From: Physocladia obscura
Taxonomy: Eukaryota; Chytridiomycota; Chytridiomycetes; Chytridiales; Chytriomycetaceae
Assembly (NCBI GenBank): GCA_027596945.1
Contig: JADGJH010000375.1
Location: 1 to 19,941 of the forward strand
Length of the DNA: 19,941 bases
Direction: 5' to 3'
This document shows, piece after piece, positions 9,839 through 19,603 of the stretch. Under the pieces are notes generated by a model, which saw only the letters and a program-made list of their open reading frames with translations, searched no databases and had not been told where the DNA came from. Within the stretch, counting starts at the first letter, position 1, and every line of letters starts with the position of its first letter. A program made the position numbers and the translations under genes.

Positions 9839-9978
9839 TTTTAAGGTAAGCCAATAAAATAATTTTATCGAAATGAACGTCGAATTGAATCAAAAAATAG
9901 GGTATAAGAGGATGAGTTTGCGTTTACTGACGTGTTTGACTCTTGTACTCCTAACTGATTTTTGTCAAAATCAAACGA

Positions 9979-10189
9979 AATACCCTCCACAGAATTCCGC
10001 TCAGGAATAATACTTTGAATTTGAAAAATCAAATGCCGACAAGGAAAAAGCAACTTTTGAAAAAATTGGCTGGAGCAGGCACAGTTAATTTTATCTGGGG
10101 CGTCAGTGTGGGGGGGTGAGCCGCAGTGAAGATGGCCACTTTTGAAAAACAGTGGTGTACTTTCCCGTTAGGGAAGAGTCTGGGGCGCG
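9979..10189 (-). repeat. Right terminal inverted repeat
   Basis: Inverted counterpart of 131-340. It carries a G-rich run (about 10110-10116) that pairs with the C-rich run near 199-206. The outer end lies about 47 bp downstream of the calcineurin A stop codon, so transcripts of that host gene probably run into or terminate within this repeat. Confidence 0.85.
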
Positions 10190-10236
10190 ACATTGGGGGA
10201 TCAAAACAAAACAAGGAACCACAACTGTATTTCATT

Positions 10237-12456
10237 TCAATACTCAGTTTTTGTAAGAGTTGGTGTTCGCTTAATTCTCCCAGTATTTGGCAAAGGAGGA
10301 GATTCATTTCTATCCACATCTTGCAATTCAAACGGCAACGTAACTGGTGATCCAAAAATTGGTTTTGCAGGCTCAGGCATTTTTTCGCCGTTGAGGGGTG
10401 GGAGTTTTTCATTGTCTTTGTCAGCTTGTTTGGCTTGCTCAAAAGTTCTGATTGCAATTTTAATCCCTTCGGCGCCAAGCGCCAGAGTTCCGGCAGGGAG
10501 CGATGTTGTTCCCATAAGTCCTTTGAGCTCGGAAATTTTTTCTTTTTCTTCTCTGTTTTTTTAATTTATTTTAATTGCTGGGAAAGAAAATGAAAAAAAA
10601 AAAATACCTTAAAACGTTAAAAACGCGAGCCATCCTTCCAACTGCAAGAATTTTGTTTTTAATAACATGCTTTCTCACCTCCTGCTCAGAAACTGAAAAA
10701 ATAATTATTTAATGTACTGAACAGAAACAAAGAAAAACAAAAAAAAAAAATAATGAAATTGATACCTTCATCCATAACCATAATTTTTTCATCATCAAGC
10801 TCTTCTTTACTGCAAATATTTAGAATGGCAATCAGCATATCCGTAACTGAGCAGTTTGAATGTTGAATTTACGCTAAAAAATTAAAATAAAAAACCCAAA
10901 CTTTTTTCACAAACAAATGGCAATGACCAAGTGAATACATCCATGAAATTAGGAAGCCAGAACGGATGTGTTGTACTATTAAACTGCCGTATATTCAAGA
11001 CATTGTTTTCGTATTTTAAGATTGCCGCTTTGTTGTTGTATATGTCCAAGTAATTGGGTGCCGAAAAGATTGTGATAAGGGCTGGGAAACCCGTTGTTTT
11101 TGTTGTTGCATACATTTTGAATCTTTTGGAAAAAATTGTTCGAGTTAAAATTGCCTACAGGAAAAAAACCGACCCTGCATCTTGCGCTTCATGGGCTCGA
11201 ATAATAGACAACAGACCGTTTTTTTCCAAAAATGTACATGCCGCATTATAACTGTAATAGTAACTACATCCTCTAGCTGAATTATGAGTGTAAAATTCAT
11301 TGTTCCGCTCTTGGCCAAAATTTTCTATCGGGTCAGCCCATAAGAGATCGCACATAACACCATACGTCGGTGGCTCTCGAAAACGATCAATCTAAGTTAA
11401 CAAAAAATGTCACAAAAAAAGGAGAGAGAGAAACACACACACTTTGTCGAAGTCGTCTAATGTAGTCAACTCAGGTGAAAGACCACCATGGATACAAAGA
11501 AATTGTTTGTTCATGAGTGCACCAAGTGGAAGCGCGCAAAAACTTTCCATGCAAGCATCATATAATTCCTCCGAATATTTGTGATCACCTAAATAAAAAG
11601 AAGGGTCGGAAACAAAAAAAAAAAAAATAGAAAGTAGGCGAGGCTATTCGTTACATTCGAGTTTAAAGGTAAAGTAATCCGTCAAATGCTTGCATTCGTG
11701 GTTTCCGCGCATCAAAAAGACACTGTCGGGATACCAAATTTTCAGACTCCACAAATAAAGAACACACTGCCACAAAGTAACCAGGCATTAAAAAGCAGGA
11801 CACTAGGAAATGTAAGATAAAACCTCAATTGAATAGTATCCGCGATCAACATAATCGCCCAAAAATAAGTAGCGGGTGGTGGCGGGGTCACCTCCAACTT
11901 CGAAAAGTTTGACGAGATCGAAATATTGGCCATGAATATCACCGCAAACTAGGAAAAGAAACGGCGGTTGATCAAGTCAGGGGATGAATCGGGAGCAAGA
12001 GATCGGAGGCGCAGGAAGTTCACCAGTAACTGGGGCGGCAACGTCAAGCAGGGTCGGCTCGGTCTTCAAAATGCGTGTGGCTTCGCGTACAATAAGCAGA
12101 GCTTGCTCTTCAGTTACACGTCCTTCGTGCAAAAAATGATCCTTCAGGAATGCCAGATTTGGCTTTGTTGGATCGATTGGTGAGAAGAATTCGGTAGCAG
12201 TGGGCACGTTAACGGCGGGAGCGGGAACGCCTTGTGTATATAATAAACGCATTGATATAGAGTGTATCGATGGTATTGATGAACAGAACTCACCTTTAAT
12301 CACACGCTCACGCGTCGAGACAGTCTCTCCGTTTTCCATCACATGTACCGTAAAGTCAATGTCCTTGCGCAATCTACCCGTCTTTTTCTTTGGTGCTTTG
12401 GCCACTACAGAAACCTGTGCCGTCTCAATGCCAATGTTGCTTTGTTCTTCTGTCAT
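10237..12456 (-). CDS. CNA1: Calcineurin A, catalytic subunit of Ca2+/calmodulin-dependent protein phosphatase (PP2B)
   Basis: Ten exons join in phase: 12294-12456, 12024-12230, 11824-11948, 11655-11766, 11443-11588, 11174-11391, 10902-11122, 10766-10846, 10608-10692 and 10237-10552, giving 557 aa. The phosphatase metal and catalytic motifs are GDIHGQ, GDYVDRG and RGNHE, followed by the HGGLSPE and RAHEAQDAG blocks. After these come the calcineurin B-binding helix region ([11 protein letters not shown]), a calmodulin-binding segment ([19 protein letters not shown]) and an autoinhibitory-like stretch ([19 protein letters not shown]). The domain order is complete, so the gene looks functional. 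The segment ahead of the catalytic domain ([16 protein letters not shown]) and [14 protein letters not shown] near the end are typical of fungal CNA. In fungi calcineurin dephosphorylates Crz1-type factors and controls stress and growth responses. Introns are 51-75 bp, all GT-AG. The stop codon is about 47 bp from the right TIR of the element, so the 3' UTR is affected by the insertion. Confidence 0.97.
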
Positions 12457-13282
12457 CCAATGTTGTCGTGAACCAATTTCTTGTTTCTGATTTGTGATTT
12501 TTGATTAAAATGACTTTCTTGCCATTGGCAGGTCCCATTTTTGACATCAAACTTAATAAAAAGATATGTGCAATGAAACAGCAATCTTCAGCATATTTCG
12601 TTTCTTTTTTTAAACTACAACAAACCAAGGTCGATAAATTGATATACACTGTTTGTCTGTGAGAAGATTTGTAAAATTTTGGAAAAAAAAAAAAGCGACA
12701 CAAGGTGTTTTACGAATCCCAAAGGTAAACTTACAATGCAGCGCAGTCATTTTTATCTGTTTTGAAGGAATAGAAATGAATAAGTGTTTTTCTTTTGCTC
12801 CGAATTACTCCAAATTATTACAAGCAATGACATTGAATTAGTCAAATACACTGAGAATATTATTTTGGATATACCCCAAATTTCAAGGAGAAAATTATGG
12901 CTTCTATGCACATGTCAAATAAATATATAAATAAACCAAAAAAATTGACAAAAATCCGGTAGCAATGAAAATTTGCAAAATGAGACATGGCGCAGATTGT
13001 TCTTTACCTTTTGGAAGTTGTAGAGGGTCCCATTTTTCTACGAGCAAAAAAAATTGTCGAATTCTTCATACATTGATTGTTATAAATTTAATAATGCTGT
13101 GAACCTGTTTTTCCACAGTAAATATTTATATGAACATTTTTGGTCGAAGAAACAAAAATCAGCAGTGCAAATTTACATACAACGCAGATTCAATAGAATA
13201 TTCTGGCCTCAAATACCCTTTTTGATCAGGTTCCTTTGTTGATTTTGTCTGAACTATGAAAAAAAATATTGAAAAAACAAAA
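12457..13282. other. Intergenic region, calcineurin 5' side and palmitoyltransferase 3' side
   Basis: 826 bp, AT-rich, with short chance frames only. It should hold the promoter and 5' UTR (possibly with an intron) of calcineurin A and the 3' UTR of the DHHC gene, both on the minus strand. I see no further gene, RNA or repeat. Confidence 0.5.
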
Positions 13283-14746
13283 TCAATCAGTTCTCTTTTG
13301 GTTTTCTTGCAAATGAAGAAGTGGAATATCATCATCATCACTGCCATTACTTTTGTTCATTTCTTGATTTTCTTGATTGTATCGCGACGAATATGTGGGG
13401 TATAGATTATCTCGTACTAGATATCCTTCACTTCCCCGCCGCACAACTCGTCGCCGCTGGCTTTCATACTGGTCTCTTGTTGATTCAAGATTTTGGTTTT
13501 TCTTTGGTTCGCGATAATGTCGATTTCCAAAAGAGGGTCCAAATTCAGTGTCATTTTGTTCAACTTCTTCTTCCTCATCCTTATCGTCAACATCGTCTTC
13601 ATCGCTACTACTTTCGACTATAACTGCACTACTCGAAATGTACGAATCCCGTGACCCAACACCCAAACGGCCAGCTTTGTAATCGTAATATTGAACAGGA
13701 GGCCACTCAATGTCAGCGATTGTTTTGCCTTGAGAATCGAGCAATGACGGATTGATCGGAAACGAGAGACCCGAACCTTCCACGCCTTTCAATGGAAACA
13801 ACCACAAGTAAAAACGCGGACCGAACACAGTTTTCACATTTGCAATCCAAGAGCCAAGATCATAGGGGTAAATTTTGCAATCAGACTGGATTATTCCCTT
13901 TCGCAATAGTTTTTCGATTTTCTCGTTTTCGAGGCTTTCGATTGTCGTCGTATTACGCATAAGGTAGTAAAGTTGCCAAAGAGATAGGATTCCGACCGTC
14001 AGAAGCAAAATGATGAGAATTAAGCAGTTGACTATCATGAAAACAAAGGCGAGATTTGACGGCGGCGGGGTGTAGAAACGGTTAAAGTTGGTGTACGAGT
14101 GGAGGTGGCGCGACTGTGAAATAAGAAGATGACGTAGGTAAAGACAGAAGAGAAACAGGCAGTATGTAGAGCTGAAGGAAACGGAAAGCAAAAAGCGAAC
14201 AAAGTACGCATGATTATGGAAGCCCACGCAGTTGTTGAGCCAAGGGCCTAATGTGTGTTGATGCAACAGAAGAGATTACTAATGTGTACACGATGGAAAA
14301 ATGAAGGATAAGCGACGAATGCAACGAAGGAAACGGCAGGATTAAAAACACCAACAATGATGGTCCATTTTTAAAACGCAGACGCCACATTCTTTGCAGT
14401 GGTGAGCGCGTGGTGGCTTGATGCAGCGGCACTTTCGGCATACGCGAACGGTGGCGCAGTGGAATCCCACTGGCACCGCACCGGGCTTTGTTCTGGCTGC
14501 GTATAAATAGTTGAACCACATGCTCAACACACCAACGTTGAATGGCATCAACAGCCACAACCGACTATGCGCCAACGTCCAACCGAGCGTATTCAGCGCA
14601 CTCTTTCGTCCCGCATCGCCAACTCCCCCCACAGGCCCAAACGTGACCCACGGCCACAGCACAAACACCTGCGCAGTCACCGGTACAAACACCATCACTG
14701 CCATCGCTAGCAGCGCCACGAGTCGATCCCCTGACCTTTTCGTCAT
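13283..14746 (-). CDS. DHHC-type protein S-palmitoyltransferase, Pfa4/ZDHHC6-like
   Basis: Exons 14356-14746 and 14247-13283 join across a 108-bp intron that splits the catalytic cysteine codon (T|GC), giving 451 aa. The Cys-rich domain runs from [19 protein letters not shown] to the DHHC at residues 128-131. It continues in exon 2 as [16 protein letters not shown] in the raw frame, where splicing supplies the expected C-P-W. Two hydrophobic segments lie before the domain and two after, as usual for these enzymes. The TTxE motif follows as [25 protein letters not shown] is like the C-terminal region of Pfa4/ZDHHC6. A long acidic, Ser-rich, disordered tail ([15 protein letters not shown]) ends the protein. 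It attaches palmitate to cysteines of substrate proteins, most likely at the ER. The start was chosen at MTKRSG because upstream ATGs fall inside the preceding gene, whose stop is about 77 bp away on the same strand. Confidence 0.93.
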
Positions 14747-14815
14747 TAAAATTCTTTGAGTTTCAAAATCAATGCTTCTTTTCCTTCCAAGTTTTGTCAA
14801 AAACAAAGCATGAAC

Positions 14816-14821
14816 TTTATT
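14816..14821 (-). terminator. AATAAA polyadenylation signal next to the monooxygenase stop
   Basis: The minus strand reads AATAAA two bases after the TAA stop of the monooxygenase gene, in the tight gap before the palmitoyltransferase start. It is probably the cleavage/polyadenylation signal of the monooxygenase transcript. Confidence 0.45.
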
Positions 14822-14822
14822 C

Positions 14823-16314
14823 TTACTGCGCTTCATTTTTTTCTTTTGCAATGGCTCTCTCAACTACTTTTTTGCAGTCGTACACTTCCTTGATTGGTTG
14901 ATACAAATTGTAATTGATGGCATTGATAAACAATCGCAAGAGAAACTGTCCACCCGAAGAGCCAAAAGTCGTCGAATAAAACTGCTCAGCAAGCGTACGA
15001 CTGTTGTTTGATTGAAACGTGGCACTGGGAACTCTGATTGCCGAATAAAGTCGAAGAACGGTATCCAGATCTTTTTCGTCTGGATATTTTTGTAGCAATT
15101 CAAAGAATACCCCAACATCTTCAATACCGGCACCAAGTCCGAGTCCTGCATTTGGAACCATTCCGTGAGCGGAATCTCCGAGTAACACGACGTGTCCTTT
15201 GTGGTAAGCCGTCAAGTCTGGTAAGTCATAGATGCTGGCTGGCGAAATTCGAAAAGACTTGCGCATCATTTCTGCAATATTCTTGGGAACACCCCAGCTT
15301 TCAATCAAATCGCCCAATCGTGCAGAATGCTTTGGAAGATCTGAGTAAGGCCGATATCCTTCTTCTTCTTCTGGATCAGGATCGCCAAACACCATGACTT
15401 GAATTGCTGCAAGTTTTTCCGAAACTTTAAACGTGGACACTAAATGCTTCTTCATGCGGTCAACGAAAAATGAGCATGTCTGATCGAGGGCGATGTTGTT
15501 CACTTGAAGATCGACAACTCCAATGTAGCCAATGACACCTGTGAATTTGGGTTTGGTTTCTTCGCCGAAAATCTGGCGGCGCGTAACAGAGTGAATTCCG
15601 TCTGCACCAACCACTAGATCTCCATAAACTCCTGATCCATCAACAAATCTGATATTCACGCCGCGGTCGGTCGTTTCTTCAACACGAATAGCTTTTTTAC
15701 CAACAATTGTTTTGACTCCAGCTTTGTGGGCAGCAGTAACAAAAATACTGTGCAGCTGCATACAAGAATAAAATTGTGAATTTAGAGCCAATGTGTGTGT
15801 GTGTGTGTGTGTGTGTGAATTTAAAATAACCAAAAACCTTTGATCTCATAATTTGGCGTGGAGCTTGCAGGTCCTTCTCTGGCTCAATTCGAGCAACCTC
15901 CTCCATGGTTTTGTGGACTATCGGTGCACTGCCGTCAATTTTTTGAAAATGTGTCAGAATGTTTGGCGAACTGTTTGCCATAACTTCATGGAGTAATCCA
16001 AGGTCTCGAATCACACGAAGCGCATTCGAGCGAAGCATAACGGAACCTGAATAAGCAGTTGAGTCGGCACATTAGATTAATTGCTTTCGGATTTTTGTGT
16101 ATGTGTGTGTATGTGTACGCATGTGGGGTAAGAAAGGTTGTTTCGCCAAACCTCCGCTGTCTCCGAAATCAACTGCAACTATTCCACCAGTTGCCTTTGC
16201 TGCTGCCTCAGCTAGATTAACTTGGTCGTAAAGGGTGCATTCATGACCGGCTTTTCTAAGCGCTATTGCCGTTGCGGCACCAACCAAACCACTTCCAATA
16301 ATCACCACTTTCAT
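14823..16314 (-). CDS. FAD-dependent monooxygenase, PHBH-fold (salicylate hydroxylase/zeaxanthin epoxidase-like)
   Basis: Three exons, 16152-16314, 15838-16046 and 14823-15755, join in phase and give 434 aa. The N-terminal FAD-binding Rossmann motif is [21 protein letters not shown] (GxGxxG at residues 7-12), ending in an acidic residue of the YD type. The DG motif is VVGADGIHS (172-180) and the second FAD motif is [16 protein letters not shown] (315-330). These three define class A flavoprotein hydroxylases, which use NAD(P)H and O2 to hydroxylate or epoxidise small molecules; the substrate cannot be told. No signal peptide or C-terminal membrane anchor is obvious. Intron 1 (16047-16151) is GT/AT-repeat rich and intron 2 (15756-15837) carries a (TG)13 microsatellite. 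A poly-T/poly-A tract lies 27-46 bp upstream of the start codon (about 16341-16360). Confidence 0.92.
15792..15817. repeat. (TG)13 microsatellite in an intron
   Basis: A perfect dinucleotide run of 26 bp inside intron 2 of the monooxygenase gene. On the coding strand it is (CA)n, between the donor and the acceptor. Confidence 0.95.
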
Positions 16315-16819
16315 GCTCACAAATTGAGTTGATAATAATAATTTTTTTTTTTTTTTTTTTGCTTTTATTTCTTGAAACGTGAAGTTTGGTAGATAGCGGC
16401 TGGTCAAAGAGTTTCAACCCGGTACACCACAACACAAACAGCTGTCAATGTATTTAACGACTACTTCCATATTATTATTTTTCATATAGTAAGATTTTCG
16501 ACAAATTCCATGTGCATCAATAGGTCGTACGTAACAAGTGAGACTGAATAAAGGCCTCGGAAAAGAAGAAAAGAAAGAATAAAAAGGGAAATCCGAAATT
16601 TTATTCTATTTTATTTTTACATGTCTTTGGACATTATTTGCAATTTTTTATTATTATCTTTTCCCAAAATTATGCGGTACTGTTAACACATGACGCACTG
16701 TTCCTTAGTAAGAGCTTCAGGTGAATAATGGGTATATATATATTTTTTCCTTAGTCATCAAATTTTTTGAAAATTGTTCATGAGGCGGCTTATAGCGATA
16801 ATGTAAATAAAAGGAAAGA
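16315..16819. other. Intergenic region, monooxygenase 5' side and lipase 3' side
   Basis: About 505 bp, AT-rich, with a long homopolymer tract at its left end and TATATATA near 16734-16742. No exon or RNA gene is seen. It should contain the monooxygenase promoter and the lipase 3' UTR. Confidence 0.5.
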
Positions 16820-18353
16820 TTAAGGAGAGAGTGCTGTTACGATAGTCATAATGTTCCTATAAAAGTTTTTGCGAATACCAGGAACAACATCAAATGCACC
16901 AATAAGTGCGGCATGGTCCGTGTGGTTCCACGCACCAACATAATTGTATATTCCTTTTGGGGGGCTGTTTACTGGAGCAGAAGCAGCCAAATCAGCCACT
17001 GAACTACTTTGCATGTCCATACTGAACGAGTTGTAGCCCGACAAAGGACCGCGAGAAGACGCAATCGAAACCATTGCGTCGCTCATGCGCCAGTCTTCGG
17101 GGCTGTAAGCGGAAAGTGCAGCCAGGCTGCCGTTACTGTAAGAGCCTACGATATCAGCAATCGGAATGAATGGAGGAAATGTTGATAGTTGCGCAACAGC
17201 AATGCCGTCGCGCCAGTTTGTCGTTAAGCCAGCAGCAGAAAAATATGTCACGTCAGGATCATTTTGTACAAACGAAAGCAGTGGCGAAGAAACCGAAGAA
17301 ACCATCAAATCAAAAAGAGCGTTAGATTTCGAATCGACCCAAGGATCCGAGAAAACTCGATCGATAAAAGTTAAAAAACTCTCGTCAGGGTTCTGCTCAA
17401 GCCCCCAATGCTGCAGCTGCAAATCGTACACATGGACCAACGACAAATCACCCGCAATAAGCGCCGCGATAAAATCCTTGTAGACTTTGAGGAAATCGCC
17501 ATTCGCGGACAGATAGTCAGAAAACACGCTACCTTGGTGTGCCCCCGAAATCGCAAAGACGGCGTTGACGTGCGAACTTGTCCTGTTTGTCCAAAACAGC
17601 GGCGAGCATTCGACTTGTGCCGCAACGCACGCGTCGATTTCTTCCTGGAAGCCGAATCGCAGCAAGTGGACGAGCATGCGCATTGTCGGGCCGCCTTGCG
17701 AATGGCCAACGAGGTTTATTTTGGAACGCGAGTTTTCGGGTTCATTTTCGTCGCCCTCCGTCGGATTTTCTGCGAAACTTTTTGAGACAACGGTATCGCG
17801 TGATGTAATTGCGGCCAAGAAATCTGGCACAAGCGCGGGACGGACGGAGTAGTCTGAGCCGTAACGGTTGTGTCCGAATCGAGTGCTGCGCGCGAGACCG
17901 TAATCTGTAAGCGAACCGGTGATTTGAGCAAACGCTTCGCATGCGCGTTCCCAATTTGATGACAGTGGGCCCATTGCTGGTGCAGACACCTTTTATTAAA
18001 TAAATATTCTGCAATGTTATTGTGACTGGAATATTAAAAATAAAAAAAAAAGAACATGCCTTGTATCCAACACTGCGAAGGTCATCCAAAATATTTTGTC
18101 TGGCGCCTCCAAAATAGTGCAGTTCACCCAGTAGCGGCGCAGCTTCGCCCCACCCGATAACTCCATGCAAAAAGACGGCTGGATAGTTGTTCCCTTCCGT
18201 TGCCCACTGAGCTGAAAGCGCGTTTCGTCCATCATTGGCGATCAGCACCTCAGATTTTATATTTATCCCTGAATCTACTCCAGTGCCCGTACTTGCCCAT
18301 TCCCAATTCAGCCAACTCTCCATTTTCTGTGTCTTTTTAATCACAGAGTTCAA
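16820..18353 (-). CDS. Secondary-metabolism-type or lipolytic alpha/beta hydrolase, bacterial family I.5-like lipase
   Basis: Exons 18060-18353 and 16820-17989 join in phase and give 487 aa (477 if Met 18323 is used). The intron uses a GC donor (AAG then GCATGT). Motifs match the Bacillus/Geobacillus/Staphylococcus lipase family: the oxyanion-side FLHGVIGWGE (about 61-70), GPLSSNWERACE at the splice-adjacent block, and the nucleophile elbow LVGHSQGGP (Ser195). The catalytic aspartate is in WRMSDAMVS (Asp402) and the catalytic histidine in NHTDHAALIG (His457). The loop LQHWGLEQNPDESF also fits. The enzyme should hydrolyse acylglycerols or similar esters. Unlike the bacterial enzymes it shows no N-terminal signal peptide here, so it may act inside the cell, or an upstream leader exon is missing. 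The bacterial resemblance suggests old horizontal transfer, though related proteins occur in some eukaryotes. 'Secondary-metabolism' use is only an alternative; lipase is preferred. Confidence 0.9.
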
Positions 18354-18742
18354 ATTAATTGCTCCACACTAATTTTAACTGGGCACAACAAAAAGAGAAG
18401 AAAATAGAAATATAACAGTTTAAAAAAGTATAGGCAAAAAAATAATAATCAACGTGCGAAAATTTCCCCGCTGTTAAAAACTCTTCCAATGAGCAGACAA
18501 TAGTATGGTTGTGCTGTCAGTGACCTTAGCGTGCAAATGGAGATTCATGAAATAAATAATGGTGGGCAGCAGCTTTCACAAGGGGGTGTGGAACAAACAG
18601 GGGACGCCTTGATGGTGGAAATCTGACTATTTTGTTTGTGAATTGAATTCAGTCCCGCGTGGTCAGTGTGTTTTGTATGATCATGATTGGAGACAGAATA
18701 AGTAATATATAGGTTTATTTAGTTTTCTTCAAAAGTCAACGG
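18354..18742. other. Intergenic region, lipase 5' side and CHCHD2 3' side
   Basis: About 390 bp with no exon or RNA gene seen. The minus strand carries AATAAA (plus 18714-18719), about 24 bp after the CHCHD2 stop, as a likely polyadenylation signal. The lipase promoter should lie at the left end. Confidence 0.5.
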
Positions 18743-19081
18743 TCAAGCGGCAAAAGGACGGGCGTTCGAGGCATAGGTAGTTTGGCATTGCTTGAGCATG
18801 TCGAGGTAGAACTGGCAGGCAGAAATGTCGTTGGAGGACTTTTCGAGGCAGGCGGTGAACGCGCGCGAGTCGGCCTCGCAGGGGTTGGCGTTGAAGGCGA
18901 AGGCGGAGGCGGAGGCGGGGTTTGCGGCGGCGGCAGGGGCAGGGGCAGCCGCAGCCGCCGCCGGCTCGCTGGGCTCCTTGCTCGCGCCGAAAAACATTGA
19001 CGAGAGGCCGGCGCCGACCGGGGGGCCGACGGCGGACCCGATGCCGACGCCAACGGCCGTGGACGCAATGTTGGCGAACAT

Positions 19082-19112
<31 letters not shown>

Positions 19113-19312
19113 GACACGGGCGGCGCGGGCGGCGCTACCGACGACGCGGCGCCGGCGGCCGGCACAGACGAGGTGGTCGACGCCGCGCGCGTGCTTGTGC
19201 CTGTGCCTGTGCCTGTGCCTGTGCTTGTGTTTGTGTTTGTGCGTGCTGCGGGCGGAGGGCCCGCGCGGCGCGTGGATGTGGACGTGGACATGCTTCGACT
19301 CTGGCGCGCCAT
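18743..19312 (-). CDS. MIX17: Twin CX9C mitochondrial protein, CHCHD2/CHCHD10 (yeast Mix17) family
   Basis: A single exon of 189 aa. The start at MARQSRS fits the basic, Ser/Arg-rich start of this family; an in-frame upstream ATG at 19384 would add 24 residues and overlap the tubulin gene region. The central conserved hydrophobic Gly/Ala segment (TAVGVGIGSAVGPPVGAGL, about 85-103) precedes an Ala/Pro-rich stretch. The C-terminal CHCH fold has two CX9C pairs (Cys145/155 and Cys166/176), which form disulfides after Mia40 import into the intermembrane space. Family members act in cristae organisation and respiration. Low-complexity inserts stand out: (TG)n/(ST) near 25-42 and ten glycines at 68-77. 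The gene is far more GC-rich than its neighbours. It is head to head with epsilon-tubulin. Confidence 0.95.
19082..19111. repeat. (GCC)10 trinucleotide run encoding poly-Gly in the CHCHD2-like gene
   Basis: Ten perfect GCC triplets on the plus strand read as ten glycine codons (GGC) on the coding minus strand. This is a likely length-polymorphic tract. Confidence 0.95.
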
Positions 19313-19404
19313 TTTGTCTGCTCTTTCTTTTTTCCTTTTGTTTCCCCAACATTTGTCATTGACTTTGCCGTTTGCGTTTGCCACGTGTTCAACGACCGCT
19401 GTCC
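19313..19404. promoter_or_regulatory. 92-bp head-to-head intergenic region between CHCHD2-like and epsilon-tubulin genes
   Basis: The two start codons (19312 on the minus strand, 19405 on the plus) are only 92 bp apart, so both promoters and 5' UTRs must be shared or overlap the coding regions. The stretch is pyrimidine-rich on the plus strand near 19320-19345, with a CACGTG E-box-type hexamer at 19382-19387. No TATA box is obvious. Confidence 0.6.
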
Positions 19405-19568
19405 ATGCCCCAATGCATCGTCATTCCTGGTGCGCCGCTGTTCTAAAACCCGACCATGTATTAGCTCATCATTAACTTGCAAAGTCGGCCAGTGCGGAAA
19501 CCAGATTGCCTCGCGTTTCTGGAATCTCGCGATCCAGGAACTATCCCTCAACAACAGCAACAGCAACA

Positions 19569-19603
<35 letters not shown>

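Larger units (their letters stand above)
131..10189. mobile_element. ~10 kb element with terminal inverted repeats, PolB-helicase gene and no capsid genes
   Basis: Two inverted copies of a ~210 bp sequence bracket a block of genes unlike the host genes to its right. Inside are a family-B polymerase/SF1 helicase/HNH frame, a RING zinc-finger gene, an HNH/AP2-like gene and two unrecognised genes. A self-encoded PolB together with TIRs resembles Polintons, Polinton-like viruses and linear plasmids. However, I see no major capsid, FtsK-like ATPase, adenovirus-type protease or rve integrase, and the polymerase-helicase-HNH fusion is not one I can assign to a named family. The outermost shared bases are CGCGCCCCA at 131-139 and its complement at 10181-10189. 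ACAT occurs just outside on both sides (124-127, offset by three bases on the left, and 10190-10193) and may be a target-site duplication, but this is not secure. Several reading-frame breaks suggest a decayed copy. Ends are accurate to perhaps 10 bp. Confidence 0.75.

Noticed and set aside
131..10189. Helitron
   Set aside because: The helicase is SF1-like, but there are clear inverted ends and no HUH Rep motif. Helitrons lack TIRs and have no PolB.
131..10189. Canonical Polinton/Maverick or virophage
   Set aside because: No capsid, FtsK-type ATPase, cysteine protease or rve integrase could be recognised in any frame. A very divergent capsid cannot be fully excluded without profile searches.
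12425..12841. Short open frames upstream of calcineurin A
   Set aside because: No recognisable protein features, AT-rich, and placed where the promoter and 5' UTR are expected.
18825..19475. Plus-strand open frame over the CHCHD2-like gene
   Set aside because: Antisense shadow of a GC-rich repeat-bearing gene. The minus strand has the complete twin CX9C protein.
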